Notes under the pieces: generated by a model
The model's input: the letters and a program-made list of their open reading frames with translations, nothing else
Database searches by the model: none
Told to the model about the DNA's origin: nothing
Assembly: GCA_900551325.1 (NCBI GenBank)
Contig: URVM01000009.1
Span: forward strand, 1-64,000
From: an uncultured Eubacteriales bacterium
Lineage (GTDB): Bacteria > Bacillota > Clostridia > Lachnospirales > Cellulosilyticaceae
Length of the DNA: 64,000 nucleotides
Direction of reading: 5' to 3'
Position numbers and translations under genes: made by a program
Shown here: one piece after another, positions 34,209 to 42,141 of the stretch
How positions within the stretch are numbered: the stretch's first letter is position 1
Layout of the letters: each line of letters starts with the position of its first letter

Positions 34209-34751
34209 CTAGTTAAAATAGCGATCTAATAAGCCTTTAAAAGCACATCCATGACGGGCTTCATCTTTTGCCATTTCATGTACTGTATCATGAATAGCAT
34301 CTAAATTTTGCTCTTTAGCAAGGGTAGCTAGTTTCTTTTTGCCATCACATGCACCAAATTCCGCATCTACACGAGCTTGTAAGTTGGCTTTTGTATCTGC
34401 TTTTACAACTTCACCTAAAAGTTCTGCAAAGTTAGCTGCATGACCTGCTTCTTCGTATGCAATACGCTTATAAGCTTCTGCTACTTCTGGATAGCCCTCT
34501 CTATCTGCCTGACGACTCATAGCAAGATACATACCAACTTCTGTACACTCACCCATAAAATTGGCACGAAGCCCTTCAATAATTTCTGGATCAACACCCT
34601 CAGCTACGCCAATACGGTGTTCATCTGCCCACGCAAGTTGTTCACCCATCTCCTCAAACTTATTAGCTGGTGCATTACAAATTGGACACTTTTCTGGTAG
34701 ATCGCTTCCTTCATGAATATAACCGCAAATTGTACAGACATATTTTTTCAT
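34209..34751 (-). CDS. reverse rubrerythrin
   Basis: 180 residues. A rubredoxin-like domain comes first (CTICGYIHEGSDLPEKCPIC, residues ~5-25), then a ferritin-like diiron domain with EEAGHAANFAELLGE and DEARHGCAF giving the E-x2-H motifs. This order is the reverse of classic rubrerythrin and matches clostridial peroxidases that detoxify hydrogen peroxide and oxygen with NADH-derived electrons. It leads the DUF1540 unit. PerR control would be usual, but I see no clear PerR box. Confidence 0.93.
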   Translation of the reverse strand: MKKYVCTICGYIHEGSDLPEKCPICNAPANKFEEMGEQLAWADEHRIGVAEGVDPEIIEGLRANFMGECTEVGMYLAMSRQADREGYPEVAEAYKRIAYEEAGHAANFAELLGEVVKADTKANLQARVDAEFGACDGKKKLATLAKEQNLDAIHDTVHEMAKDEARHGCAFKGLLDRYFN

Positions 34752-34969
34752 TTGTACGCCTCCTTATCTTCATATACCCCTTCTAGTATACGCTTTTTTA
34801 ACCATCTTATACCTTTGATCCTTTACTTCTATGCTAAAAACTTTTATTTTATAAAATATATTTTCTACTTTTTTTACCTTTTTTATTTCATTTATTATAA
34901 AATAAATACAGCCTTACTTTACAATCCTTTTCCATTTTGTAAAGTGTGCAATGAAACAGCCACAATATA

Positions 34970-35010
34970 AAAAAAGAGCAACTTCTTCTACTCTTAGTTG
35001 CTCTTTTTTT
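34970..35010 (-). terminator. terminator after eutJ
   Basis: AAAAAGAGCAACT and AGTTGCTCTTTTTTT pair around a 12-base loop; T-runs are present in both directions. It lies 24 bases beyond the stop of the eutJ gene. Confidence 0.92.
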
Positions 35011-35033
35011 ATGTCCAAATTTAACTTATGAAG

Positions 35034-35879
35034 CTATTCTTCTTGTTCACCCTCAGGTAGGAAAGCTTCACAGCTCATCGCTATACCTGTAGGGGTAATA
35101 AGAAGTGGATGGGCTGGCTTAATGGTTTTTATCCCTACTGTTTTTTCAAAGATCTTCTCCATATCTTTGAGGCAACAGGTTCCACCACACAAATAAATCT
35201 TATCAACAGGGTAATTTTGAATATGATTTTTTACAATGGTAGCCATTTTTTCAATAACCGCCTTTACACTTCCTAACACTTCTCTTTGATGATTAGGGTC
35301 TTTCTTAAAAGTTTCAGCTTCCTCAAAAGGTAGATGATGGCTTCCTGCAAGAACCAAGGTAAGATGGGTACCTCCTGTAGCTTCATCTGCTACATAAACT
35401 ACTTTCCCATCTTTAAAAATAGAAAGTCCAGTCGTTCCACCACCAATATCTACAACTGCTCCATCACAAATCCCTAGTACATTATTAGCAGCTGTAGGCT
35501 CATCTAAAACTTGGCTTACTTCCATTTCTGCCCCTTCTACTACATACTGGTGTGTCTTAATACTAGACTCTGTACCTGGTGGCATAGCAATAGAGGCTCT
35601 AAGTAAAGATACACCCAGCCTTTCTTCTAACTTTTTCTTTAATGACTTAACAATTTTAAGGGTACCAACATAATCTACAATGACTCCATCTTTTAAAACT
35701 CTTGCCTCTTGAATCTGGGCTGCAACAGGCTCATCTTTTTCATTTAAAACTACAATCCCTATATAAGCAGTTCCCAGGTCCACACCAACTTTTAATTTAT
35801 CACCTTTTTTATAGTAAGTTTCTTTTAAACTTCTCTCCACTTGTTGCATTTTTTTATCTACTATTTGTTCATTATACAT
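35034..35879 (-). CDS. eutJ: EutJ-like actin/Hsp70-fold protein
   Basis: About 281 residues. Actin-like ATPase fold: GVDLGTAYIGIVVLN (phosphate 1), DIGGGTTGLSIFKDG (phosphate 2), YLCGGTCCLKDMEKIF (adenosine), plus DEPTAANNVLG. This matches EutJ, a supposed chaperone of the ethanolamine utilisation pathway, whose lyase needs B12. No other eut gene is in the window, so it is an orphan here. GAGGA lies 9 bases before the ATG at 35879 and only 3 before the GTG at 35885, so the ATG is chosen. Confidence 0.87.
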   Translation of the reverse strand: MYNEQIVDKKMQQVERSLKETYYKKGDKLKVGVDLGTAYIGIVVLNEKDEPVAAQIQEARVLKDGVIVDYVGTLKIVKSLKKKLEERLGVSLLRASIAMPPGTESSIKTHQYVVEGAEMEVSQVLDEPTAANNVLGICDGAVVDIGGGTTGLSIFKDGKVVYVADEATGGTHLTLVLAGSHHLPFEEAETFKKDPNHQREVLGSVKAVIEKMATIVKNHIQNYPVDKIYLCGGTCCLKDMEKIFEKTVGIKTIKPAHPLLITPTGIAMSCEAFLPEGEQEE

Positions 35880-35994
35880 AGGCACTCGTCCTCATTTTCT
35901 TCTTCCCTTATTTTAATACTATTCATTTTGTAGTTCACATCTAATATTAAGTTTACGAGATAGGTAGATTTCTGTATAGGGGCACACATCAGTC

Positions 35995-36124
35995 CTATAG
36001 GTAGTACAGATTAAAAAGTTTTATAAATATGTCCCCTTGTTTGGTAAACCTGGTGTTATGGTAAATACGCTCCCCTAATGTGTACTCTTCATCTTTTGCA
36101 TAGAAGGTAGTATATTTACAGGAT
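35995..36124 (-). pseudogene. possible coding remnant after the P-loop kinase gene
   Basis: A frame without a start codon stays open from within the end of the kinase gene to a TAG at 35995-35997, reading TTFYAKDEEYTLGERIYHNT followed by RFTKQGDIFIKLFNLYYL. Its composition looks protein-like. No family recognised; it could be chance in AT-rich DNA. Confidence 0.3.
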
Positions 36125-36685
36125 ACGTAAAATGTGGTTAAGTACCTCTTGTTTTGTTACACCCTTTGTATCTATAATATATTTTGCAAATTTTTGATTA
36201 CAACTACTTCTAATATAAATCCCATTTAAAACATTATAAAAATCACGTCTTTTTCTATTTTTTTGAAATCGCCTCTTACTTAAAGCTTCTATACTTTCCT
36301 CTGCATCTTTAGAATATCTTAAGAAAATAACATGAGGGTAAGGTGCTAAAAGCTCAGTCATTTTTTGCAAATGTATCTGCTCTTCATAGATGGAATGTCC
36401 TGCTCCAAAATCAAAGATTCCCCTCTTATAGCCTTTTAAAATTTGTTCTATGAAAGCCAGTTCATAAGGATTCATATACTTATAATAAGCAAAAGGATCT
36501 AATCCATAAAGTAGTTTTTGTACCATTTTCTTATCATAGGAAGGCATTTTCTCGAAATAACGAAAACGTAATTTATCACATCCTATATATGGGAGTGATA
36601 GTTTTTGTGCTAATCTTTTGGCTAAGGTTGTTTTTCCTACACCCATGGGTCCAATAATGATTATGCAATCCTCTCTATCATTCAC
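36116..36685 (-). CDS. shikimate kinase-like P-loop kinase
   Basis: 189 residues. CIIIIGPMGVGKTTLAKRLA is a Walker A of the shikimate/gluconate kinase type, followed by LPYIGCDKLRF (substrate Asp region), GIFDFGAGHSIYEE and a lid KRRFQKNRKRRDF. The usual shikimate-binding arginines cannot be placed with confidence, and the gene is not near aromatic synthesis genes, so the substrate is open. Single gene transcribed divergently from the dehydrogenase at 36774. Confidence 0.75.
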   Translation of the reverse strand: MNDREDCIIIIGPMGVGKTTLAKRLAQKLSLPYIGCDKLRFRYFEKMPSYDKKMVQKLLYGLDPFAYYKYMNPYELAFIEQILKGYKRGIFDFGAGHSIYEEQIHLQKMTELLAPYPHVIFLRYSKDAEESIEALSKRRFQKNRKRRDFYNVLNGIYIRSSCNQKFAKYIIDTKGVTKQEVLNHILRIL

Positions 36686-36773
36686 GTAACTTCCCCCTAT
36701 ACTTTATTCTATAATTTTTTGTTTTTTTGCTTATACTAAAACGAACTCAACTTTAAACTTAGGAGGTTTCCCT

Positions 36774-37640
36774 ATGACTTTTCCAAATGCTTTTCCCCCA
36801 CAACATCAAGACCAACATCCTGGTGTAGAATCTCTTATGAATCCACTACCTATTTATGATCATGATACTTATGCTTTAAAAGGTGACTTATTAAAAGATA
36901 AGGTAGCACTTATAACGGGTGGTGACAGCGGTATTGGTAGAGCTGTAGCCCTTGCCTATGCTAAACAAGGTGCACATATTGCTATAGCCTATTTAGATGA
37001 ATCTCATGACGCCAAAACCATTCAGGAAAAAATTCAGTCTTTAGGGCGTGACTGTTTACTTATTCCTGCTGATTTAACTAAAAAAGAAGAATGTGACAGA
37101 GTAGTTCAAGAAACCCTTACCCATTTTAAAGCACTGCATATACTTGTAAACAATGCAGCTGTACAATATGAAGCCCAAAAGCTTGAAGATATTACAGAAG
37201 CTCAGTTTGACAAAACCATTAAAACCAATATTTATGGTACCTTTCATATGACCCAAGCAGCCCTACCTCACCTACAAGCCGGTGCAAGTATTATCAACAC
37301 CTCTTCTGTTGTAGCCTTTCATGGTCATGATACTCTAATCGATTATTCTATGACAAAAGGTGCTATAACCTCTTTAACTAGGTCTCTTGCCCTATCTCTT
37401 GCAAAATCTAAATCAGGTATTCGAGTAAATAGTATAGCACCAGGTCCTATATGGACACCTTTTATTCCTTCATGTTTCAAAGAAGATAAGGTGGCTCAAT
37501 TTGGACTTAACACACCTCTTGGCAGAGGCGGTCAACCTGTTGAATGTGCTGGTGCTTATGTGTTTCTAGCTAGTGAGGCCGCTTCTTATATAACAGGCCA
37601 AACCATTCATATTAATGGTGGAGAGATTGTAAACGCTTAA
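36774..37640 (+). CDS. short-chain dehydrogenase/reductase
   Basis: 288 residues. An N-terminal tail (PPQHQDQHPGVESLMNPLP) typical of the YhdF/YhxC/GsiB-neighbour glucose or ribitol dehydrogenase-like group precedes the Rossmann fold: ITGGDSGIGRAVALAYAKQG, NNAAVQ, active-site Ser in NTSSVVAF, Tyr and Lys in YSMTKGA, and RVNSIAPGPIWTP. Likely NADP-dependent; such proteins are often stress-induced. AGGAGG stands 6-7 bases before the ATG. Its 3' end overlaps the tail of the disrupted YczE-type gene on the other strand by 29 bases. Confidence 0.93.
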   Translation: MTFPNAFPPQHQDQHPGVESLMNPLPIYDHDTYALKGDLLKDKVALITGGDSGIGRAVALAYAKQGAHIAIAYLDESHDAKTIQEKIQSLGRDCLLIPADLTKKEECDRVVQETLTHFKALHILVNNAAVQYEAQKLEDITEAQFDKTIKTNIYGTFHMTQAALPHLQAGASIINTSSVVAFHGHDTLIDYSMTKGAITSLTRSLALSLAKSKSGIRVNSIAPGPIWTPFIPSCFKEDKVAQFGLNTPLGRGGQPVECAGAYVFLASEAASYITGQTIHINGGEIVNA

Positions 37641-38244
37641 TGATAAAATCATAAAACTTAGTTGTATACTTTAAGTAAAATTGAATGATAGGACCAGCAA
37701 AAAATAAAATAACAAAAGTACCTATACCAATAGGTCCCCCAAGTATAAACCCTATGAGAAAGCCTATAGCTTCTGATAGGGTTCTTGCTTTAGCAATAGA
37801 AAGATTAAATCATTCATGAATACATAACATAAAATAATCAAGAGGATTAGGTGGTAAACCAGATACTAAATAAATTGCAATACCTAATCCCATAATAAGA
37901 ATACCTACTAAAAATACACCAGCAGAACTGAGCCAGATAGAACAGTTAATATCTTTTAATACCCATAACCAAAAATCTAGCCCAGCTCCTAAAACTAAGG
38001 AAGTAATTAAAGTAGAAAATCTAGGTATCTTCTTTAAAAGCAAACCACCTATACAAATTAAAACAACAGCAACACTATTCAGCCAAAACCCTATAGACAA
38101 CCCAAAATCCTTATAAAGTGCTACACTAACAGCATCCCAAGCACTTGTACCAAACTGAGAAGTAATGATGCACCCAATTCCTAAAGATAAAACAGCGATC
38201 CCCACTAGAAAAAATAATACATTTACAATGTTCTTAACCTTCAT
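37612..38244 (-). pseudogene. YczE/YitT-like membrane protein gene with in-frame TGA
   Basis: AAGGGGG precedes the ATG at 38244. The reading frame (MKVKNIVNVLFFLVGIAVLS; CIITSQFGTSAWDAVSVAL; VSGLPPNPLDYFMLCIHE) reaches a TGA at 37810-37812. The same frame then continues FNLSIAKARTLSEAIGFLIG, FILGGPIGIGTFVI and PIIQFYLKYTTKFYDF to a TAA at 37612, which looks like the expected C-terminal helices of YczE-type proteins (about 210 residues). So a full-length gene is interrupted by one stop codon: a nonsense mutation, a sequencing error, or readthrough. The truncated form (144 residues) would lack the last helix or two. Confidence 0.8.
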
Positions 38245-38316
38245 CTTTCCATCCCCCTTATATAACCAATTGATAGCTCTTTCTTTAGTTACTCTTATAT
38301 TTTGAACCATAAAAAA

Positions 38317-38389
38317 TGGAAGTGACAGGACTCGAACCTGCGACCACTACCTTGTCAAGGTAGCACTCTCCCAGCTGAGTTACACTTCC
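38317..38389 (-). tRNA. tRNA-Val (anticodon GAC)
   Basis: On the minus strand a 73-nt cloverleaf: acceptor GGAAGTG/CACTTCC with discriminator A, D-stem ACTC/GAGT with GG in the loop, anticodon stem CTACC/GGTAG with loop TTGACAA (anticodon GAC), variable loop TGGTC, and T-arm GCAGG-TTCGAGT-CCTGT. CCA is not encoded. A T-run follows directly and can terminate. It borders the accessory stretch to its right. Confidence 0.96.
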
Positions 38390-38390
38390 A

Positions 38391-38621
38391 TATTACACAA
38401 AATGCTCTATATACTTTAGTTTTCTTCCAGTTATGTTAAATACAATTCATTCTATGATTAGAGATGCTTATTTATGTCTAGTTATTTTAAGGAGTCCTAA
38501 AAATCTCATACATATTATTATACACTTGTTTAACTCTTCTTTCAATTAATTATTTTAATATTTTATATTATTTATCTATATTATATAATTAAAAATAATT
38601 TAGTTTCATAATTACACCACT
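38391..38621. other. gene-free AT-rich stretch beside tRNA-Val
   Basis: About 230 bases, very A/T-rich (long TTATTT/TATAAT tracts near 38540-38610), without a supportable ORF. Its right part begins the 14-bp inverted repeat (38614). I see no attachment-site copy of the tRNA 3' end here. Confidence 0.5.
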
Positions 38622-38858
38622 TTACAATAAATCTAGCCTACTAACTTCTCTTGTATAAAGTATTCTAAAGTCAGAGGCTCTCAAATCATTTTTTCTAAGT
38701 TGTAGTGTTTCCAACAAGTTGCTGAATATTAATTCATTAGCAAGTTTTTCGCCAAGGTTATACTTTATTTCTTTACTTGTAAAGTGGTGTCGTTTAATTA
38801 ACTTCTGATAAAATAATTGAAATAAAGAAGCAGTAGGCCTATAGGCTTGAACAATATA
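38622..38858 (-). pseudogene. 5'-truncated gene remnant
   Basis: A minus-strand frame with no start codon stays open for 78 codons between a TAG (38859-38861) and a TAA (38622-38624). It reads like a real soluble protein (IVQAYRPTASLFQLFYQKLI; TSKEIKYNLGEKLANELIF; LRKNDLRASDFRILYTREV). No family recognised. A 14-base inverted repeat, ACACCACTTTACAA at 38614-38627 and TTGTAAAGTGGTGT at 38777-38790, brackets most of it. Confidence 0.5.
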
Positions 38859-38892
38859 CTATTAATATCTACACTACTATTGGGTGATGACA

Positions 38893-39453
38893 ATGGGAAG
38901 AAGAAAAAAAGTAGATGTAACAGGTGATTGGGCTATTATATTAGTTGTAGGATTAATTATTCTTAAAGTAATATCCTCATATCCATGGATTATTGCTTTA
39001 GTACTATCCTTAGGATTTATTTTATTAATAGGTTTTATAGTTTCCAAAATTACAGATGGTGGCTTTAAAGAACGTACAATACAAGAGATAGACAGAATGG
39101 ATCCTTTTAAATTTGAAGAATATATAAGAGACTTATATAAACATATGGGATATTACGCTATGTGCACACCAAAGTCAGGAGATTTTGGTGCAGACGTATT
39201 AATTCAAGATGGTAAGTATAAAGCAGCTATACAAGTAAAAAAATATAGCAAAAAACATAATACTGGTATAGAAGCTGTTCAACAAATTATTGGTGCTTGT
39301 TCATACTATAATGTAGATGAGGGAATTGTTATTACAACTTCATATTTTACACAAGCAGCTATAGAATTAGCTAATAGTGCTGGTGTTGAACTTATTGACA
39401 GAGATGACCTAAAAAACATGCTCTATAAGTCTAGAAAACTCCTGACAAATTAA
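38893..39453 (+). CDS. membrane-anchored Mrr-type restriction endonuclease
   Basis: 186 residues. Two membrane helices at ~12-52 (WAIILVVGLIILKVI; WIIALVLSLGFILLIGFIV) precede a restriction-endonuclease-like fold: DPFKFEEYIRDLYKHMGYYA, then SGDFGADVLI and AIQVKKYSK, giving the D-x(n)-Q-x-K active site of the Mrr_cat family, and VDEGIVITTSYFTQAAIELA. Mrr proteins cut methylated or foreign DNA; this short membrane form is known as a family but its role is not settled. The start is set by GGTGAT, whose extended pairing with 16S rRNA puts the ATG at 38893 at a good distance. It is on the + strand against its neighbours, with its own terminator. Confidence 0.85.
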   Translation: MGRRKKVDVTGDWAIILVVGLIILKVISSYPWIIALVLSLGFILLIGFIVSKITDGGFKERTIQEIDRMDPFKFEEYIRDLYKHMGYYAMCTPKSGDFGADVLIQDGKYKAAIQVKKYSKKHNTGIEAVQQIIGACSYYNVDEGIVITTSYFTQAAIELANSAGVELIDRDDLKNMLYKSRKLLTN

Positions 39454-39457
39454 ATAA

Positions 39458-39484
39458 AGACCTACCTTCATTATGGTAGGTCTT
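39458..39484. terminator. bidirectional terminator
   Basis: AAGACCTACC (39458-39467) pairs with GGTAGGTCTT (39475-39484), flanked by A- and T-rich ends, between the convergent nuclease and lipoprotein genes. Confidence 0.88.
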
Positions 39485-39485
39485 A

Positions 39486-39980
39486 TTATTTAAGGTAAAT
39501 CATTATTCCTTCTTGATTAGGTACTTCTAATACATAATTTTTATCATTTTCCATATCTTCTATTACAAGATATTTTACTTTATTGTTAATATCCTCATTG
39601 TCTATATTGTTTTTTGAATATATTAGATAAGTATATTCTCTATTATCGAAAACAAATTGATCTATTCCTCTTATTCCTTTACCTTCATCAGATACAAAAC
39701 TAATATTGCATTTCTCCATCCATTGCTTGGCTGAATCATAATCACAAATAGTCTTAATAACAACTGCATTACTAATTTCTATTTTCTCTTTTGTAGTAGG
39801 ATCTTCTAACATTACTGTTTCATTCTTTGATATACTATATACTTCTTTACTATCAATTCTATTTGATACTACCTCTGCTTCATACTTTTCTGCTACATAA
39901 TTAATATCTCTATTGCTAGAACATCCAATTAATGTAGTGCCTCGTACTAATGATAATATTAATACTTTAAATACCTTCAT
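39486..39980 (-). CDS. hypothetical lipoprotein
   Basis: 164 residues. A short signal (VFKVLILSLVRGTTLIGC) ends in the lipobox LIGC; an arginine inside the hydrophobic stretch is unusual. The mature part (NRDINYVAEKYEAEVVSNRI; VIKTICDYDSAKQWMEKCNI) has no recognised domain. It overlaps the end of the upstream gene by 14 bases, so the two are co-transcribed. Confidence 0.65.
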   Translation of the reverse strand: MKVFKVLILSLVRGTTLIGCSSNRDINYVAEKYEAEVVSNRIDSKEVYSISKNETVMLEDPTTKEKIEISNAVVIKTICDYDSAKQWMEKCNISFVSDEGKGIRGIDQFVFDNREYTYLIYSKNNIDNEDINNKVKYLVIEDMENDKNYVLEVPNQEGIMIYLK

Positions 39981-40272
39981 ACTTATTCCCCATATCCCCC
40001 TTCTTTAGAACTATTATTCGTTCTGTTTGTGGCAAGTCTTTATCTCCATATAGTAAATCCCCAGCACTACAATACCTTTCATCAACTGCCCATCCTTTTT
40101 CCTTAAGTGCATTAACTATTTTTCTGTTACCCTTTTCTCTAAATGTGACAGTAATAAAATCATGCTTAGCACCCCTAATTTGAAGTTCTCCTAGCAAATA
40201 CCCTTCTCTTTGTTGTAAGCCAAACTCTTGGCATACATTAGTAGCTTCTAAAATACATTCCTTCTTTTGCAT
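39967..40272 (-). CDS. hypothetical small protein
   Basis: About 101 residues, cytoplasmic, not recognised (ECILEATNVCQEFGLQQREG; ERIIVLKKGDMGNKY). AAGGGGGAT lies right at an ATG at 40281 and 9 bases before the ATG at 40272, so 40272 is preferred. It is the first gene of the pair with the lipoprotein. Confidence 0.6.
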   Translation of the reverse strand: MQKKECILEATNVCQEFGLQQREGYLLGELQIRGAKHDFITVTFREKGNRKIVNALKEKGWAVDERYCSAGDLLYGDKDLPQTERIIVLKKGDMGNKYEGI

Positions 40273-40432
40273 AATATGCATCCCCCTTCTCTTTATAAAT
40301 ATTTTATTACAAAAATAAGACTAGTACAACTATAGGTTAAGAGCTATTGCAAGCACTATAATGATAAGTAGAATACGTTCAAAATAACTTACTACTAAAA
40401 TTTTACGTGAATTAAATTAATTCATGATAAAA

Positions 40433-40458
40433 ACCACACTCCTATATAGGAGTATGGT
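40433..40458 (-). terminator. terminator after the four-helix protein gene
   Basis: ACCACACTCCTATA pairs with TATAGGAGTATGGT (one mismatch) and is followed by TTTTTATC on the minus strand. Confidence 0.8.
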
Positions 40459-40505
40459 CTTCATTTCTAATTACTATTTAATTTATTTGTACTATATAAT
40501 TCTGT

Positions 40506-41069
40506 TCATTTCGCTATACTGTCATTTTTCTTATCTGCGTACTTTTGTTCTAATTTAGAGTAATCTTTTTGTTCCTGTACCCCATTACTACTCTCTACAA
40601 CTTCTGCATCAAAGACTATATGCATTATAATATCAATCAAAATATATGTAGCTAACATTAAATGTACAAGATTTGCACACCATAGGCTTCCAAGTATATC
40701 AACAACTGTTATACATGTTAATATATTAAAATTAATTAATTCTCTTACATAGAGCAAAATACTAATCCCAACTATTATTGTTCCTGATAATATTGCTCTT
40801 TTAAAATAACTCTTTAATATCTCTTTTGTTGTATACTGGAATAATAACTCTACTATTTTACTATTTCGCAAACTAAAGAGTAGACCTAGCAATACACCTA
40901 TAAAACCAATTAAAATTGAACTTAATGTAATAACTGCATTTAATAAATCATTTAAGTATTGATCTATTCCTACCATAAATCCTCTAGTAGATATTATTAC
41001 TGTGCAAATAAAAGTTATAATAGCTACTAAAATAGGTCCACTTTTTTCAAAAAAGTTACTTCTGTTCAC
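40506..41069 (-). CDS. four-helix membrane protein, unknown function
   Basis: 187 residues with four predicted helices: PILVAIITFICTVIIST, AVITLSSILIGFIGVLLGLL, AILSGTIIVGISILLYV and LGSLWCANLVHLMLATYILI. It ends with a charged tail (QEQKDYSKLEQKYADKKND). No family recognised. It begins three bases after the stop of the 301-residue protein upstream, so the two form a tight pair, the pattern of a cytoplasmic sensor with a membrane effector; that is inference. Confidence 0.7.
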   Translation of the reverse strand: MNRSNFFEKSGPILVAIITFICTVIISTRGFMVGIDQYLNDLLNAVITLSSILIGFIGVLLGLLFSLRNSKIVELLFQYTTKEILKSYFKRAILSGTIIVGISILLYVRELINFNILTCITVVDILGSLWCANLVHLMLATYILIDIIMHIVFDAEVVESSNGVQEQKDYSKLEQKYADKKNDSIAK

Positions 41070-41071
41070 TT

Positions 41072-41977
41072 TTACCTCCCTATTGCACGTCTTATTTTTT
41101 CCCTCAACTCTCCTTGATAAGATACAATCATTTTATCTGTTATTTCTTCTATAGGTACTGTTTTTCTTGCTTCTAAATCTACACTAATTACATCAAATAT
41201 TTTGTTGTTAAATAAGTCTACTATTTCTGTCTTATCATCATCACCTTTATAAGATACTTCTGCCCCTTTTATAGCTGCCTCATTATTCTTAACAATCTCC
41301 ATAGTTTCATTAACCATATCTTGATCTAAGTATTGATTCTTTGCTCTTCCCATACTAATCACAATCTCAGCAGTCATTCCTTGATAAGTATTGAGTAGAT
41401 CACATATTTTTTTAAATGACTTATTCTCCTGTGCAACTAAAGAGTTATCTAACATATTACCCAATTTTACCTTTACTTTTCTGTAAGTAGCTTTGTTCCC
41501 AGCTCTTACAAATGGATCCAACTCCAGTATAGGATTTAATTGAATAAAAATGTTATTATCACCATTCCAAAGTTTATTTATGTATTGTTGAATGCCTGAT
41601 AAACTTAAGCTATTTCTATTTCTTTGTAAAACAACTATGTTACTAGCTGGGTCATATAACATAGCTATCTTATCTCCAATATATTCATCTTCATCTATTT
41701 CTATGTCTGTACTTTCTTCATATAATTTTGTTTTCATTGGCAAATTTGTATCTCTTAATCTATCAAAACTAAGACACCATAGCCCCACACTATCTTTAAA
41801 TAATATATGTTCTAGTCTTGCCTTCTCTGTATAGTGAGGAAATACTCTTCCTTGGATTCCTATCGAATCAGCTTTATCAATCCAGTCTCTAAAATCAAAA
41901 TCATCCTTTTTAAGATTTGTATGTAAGTCTATTGCTTCTAATAAATACGCTTCAACTTTAATATACCTTTTTGCCAT
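41072..41977 (-). CDS. hypothetical soluble protein (possibly DUF6731-like)
   Basis: 301 residues, no signal or membrane segment. It opens AKRYIKVEAYLLEAIDLH, contains GLWCLSFDRLRDTNLPMKT and KIAMLYDPASNIVVLQRNRN, and ends in a charged helix (MIVSYQGELREKIRRAIGR). The general look resembles uncharacterised DUF6731-type proteins, but I cannot confirm this. It is first of a two-gene unit with a membrane protein, beside the membrane Mrr nuclease, which makes a defence role worth testing. Confidence 0.65.
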   Translation of the reverse strand: MAKRYIKVEAYLLEAIDLHTNLKKDDFDFRDWIDKADSIGIQGRVFPHYTEKARLEHILFKDSVGLWCLSFDRLRDTNLPMKTKLYEESTDIEIDEDEYIGDKIAMLYDPASNIVVLQRNRNSLSLSGIQQYINKLWNGDNNIFIQLNPILELDPFVRAGNKATYRKVKVKLGNMLDNSLVAQENKSFKKICDLLNTYQGMTAEIVISMGRAKNQYLDQDMVNETMEIVKNNEAAIKGAEVSYKGDDDKTEIVDLFNNKIFDVISVDLEARKTVPIEEITDKMIVSYQGELREKIRRAIGR

Positions 41978-42106
41978 ATAATCTCTCCTAAACTAACTAT
42001 TTTAATAATATATTATCATATTTTAAATATTAGTGTATATTTTTATATTATTTTTAAATTATAATTAGTTAGTTAATATTTTTTTAATTAGATTTTTAGA
42101 CACAAA

Positions 42107-42141
42107 AAAAAGTAGGTAAGGCTGGGCCTTACCTACTTTTT
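42107..42141. terminator. strong hairpin terminator
   Basis: AAAAGTAGGTAAGGC faces GCCTTACCTACTTTTT with almost no loop. The stop codon of the decayed small ORF (42129-42131) is inside it. It has T-runs both ways. Confidence 0.88.

Noticed and set aside
37612..38244. TGA as a selenocysteine codon
   Set aside because: Nothing in the YczE-type family needs selenocysteine and I see no obvious SECIS-like hairpin directly after the TGA; a nonsense change is simpler.
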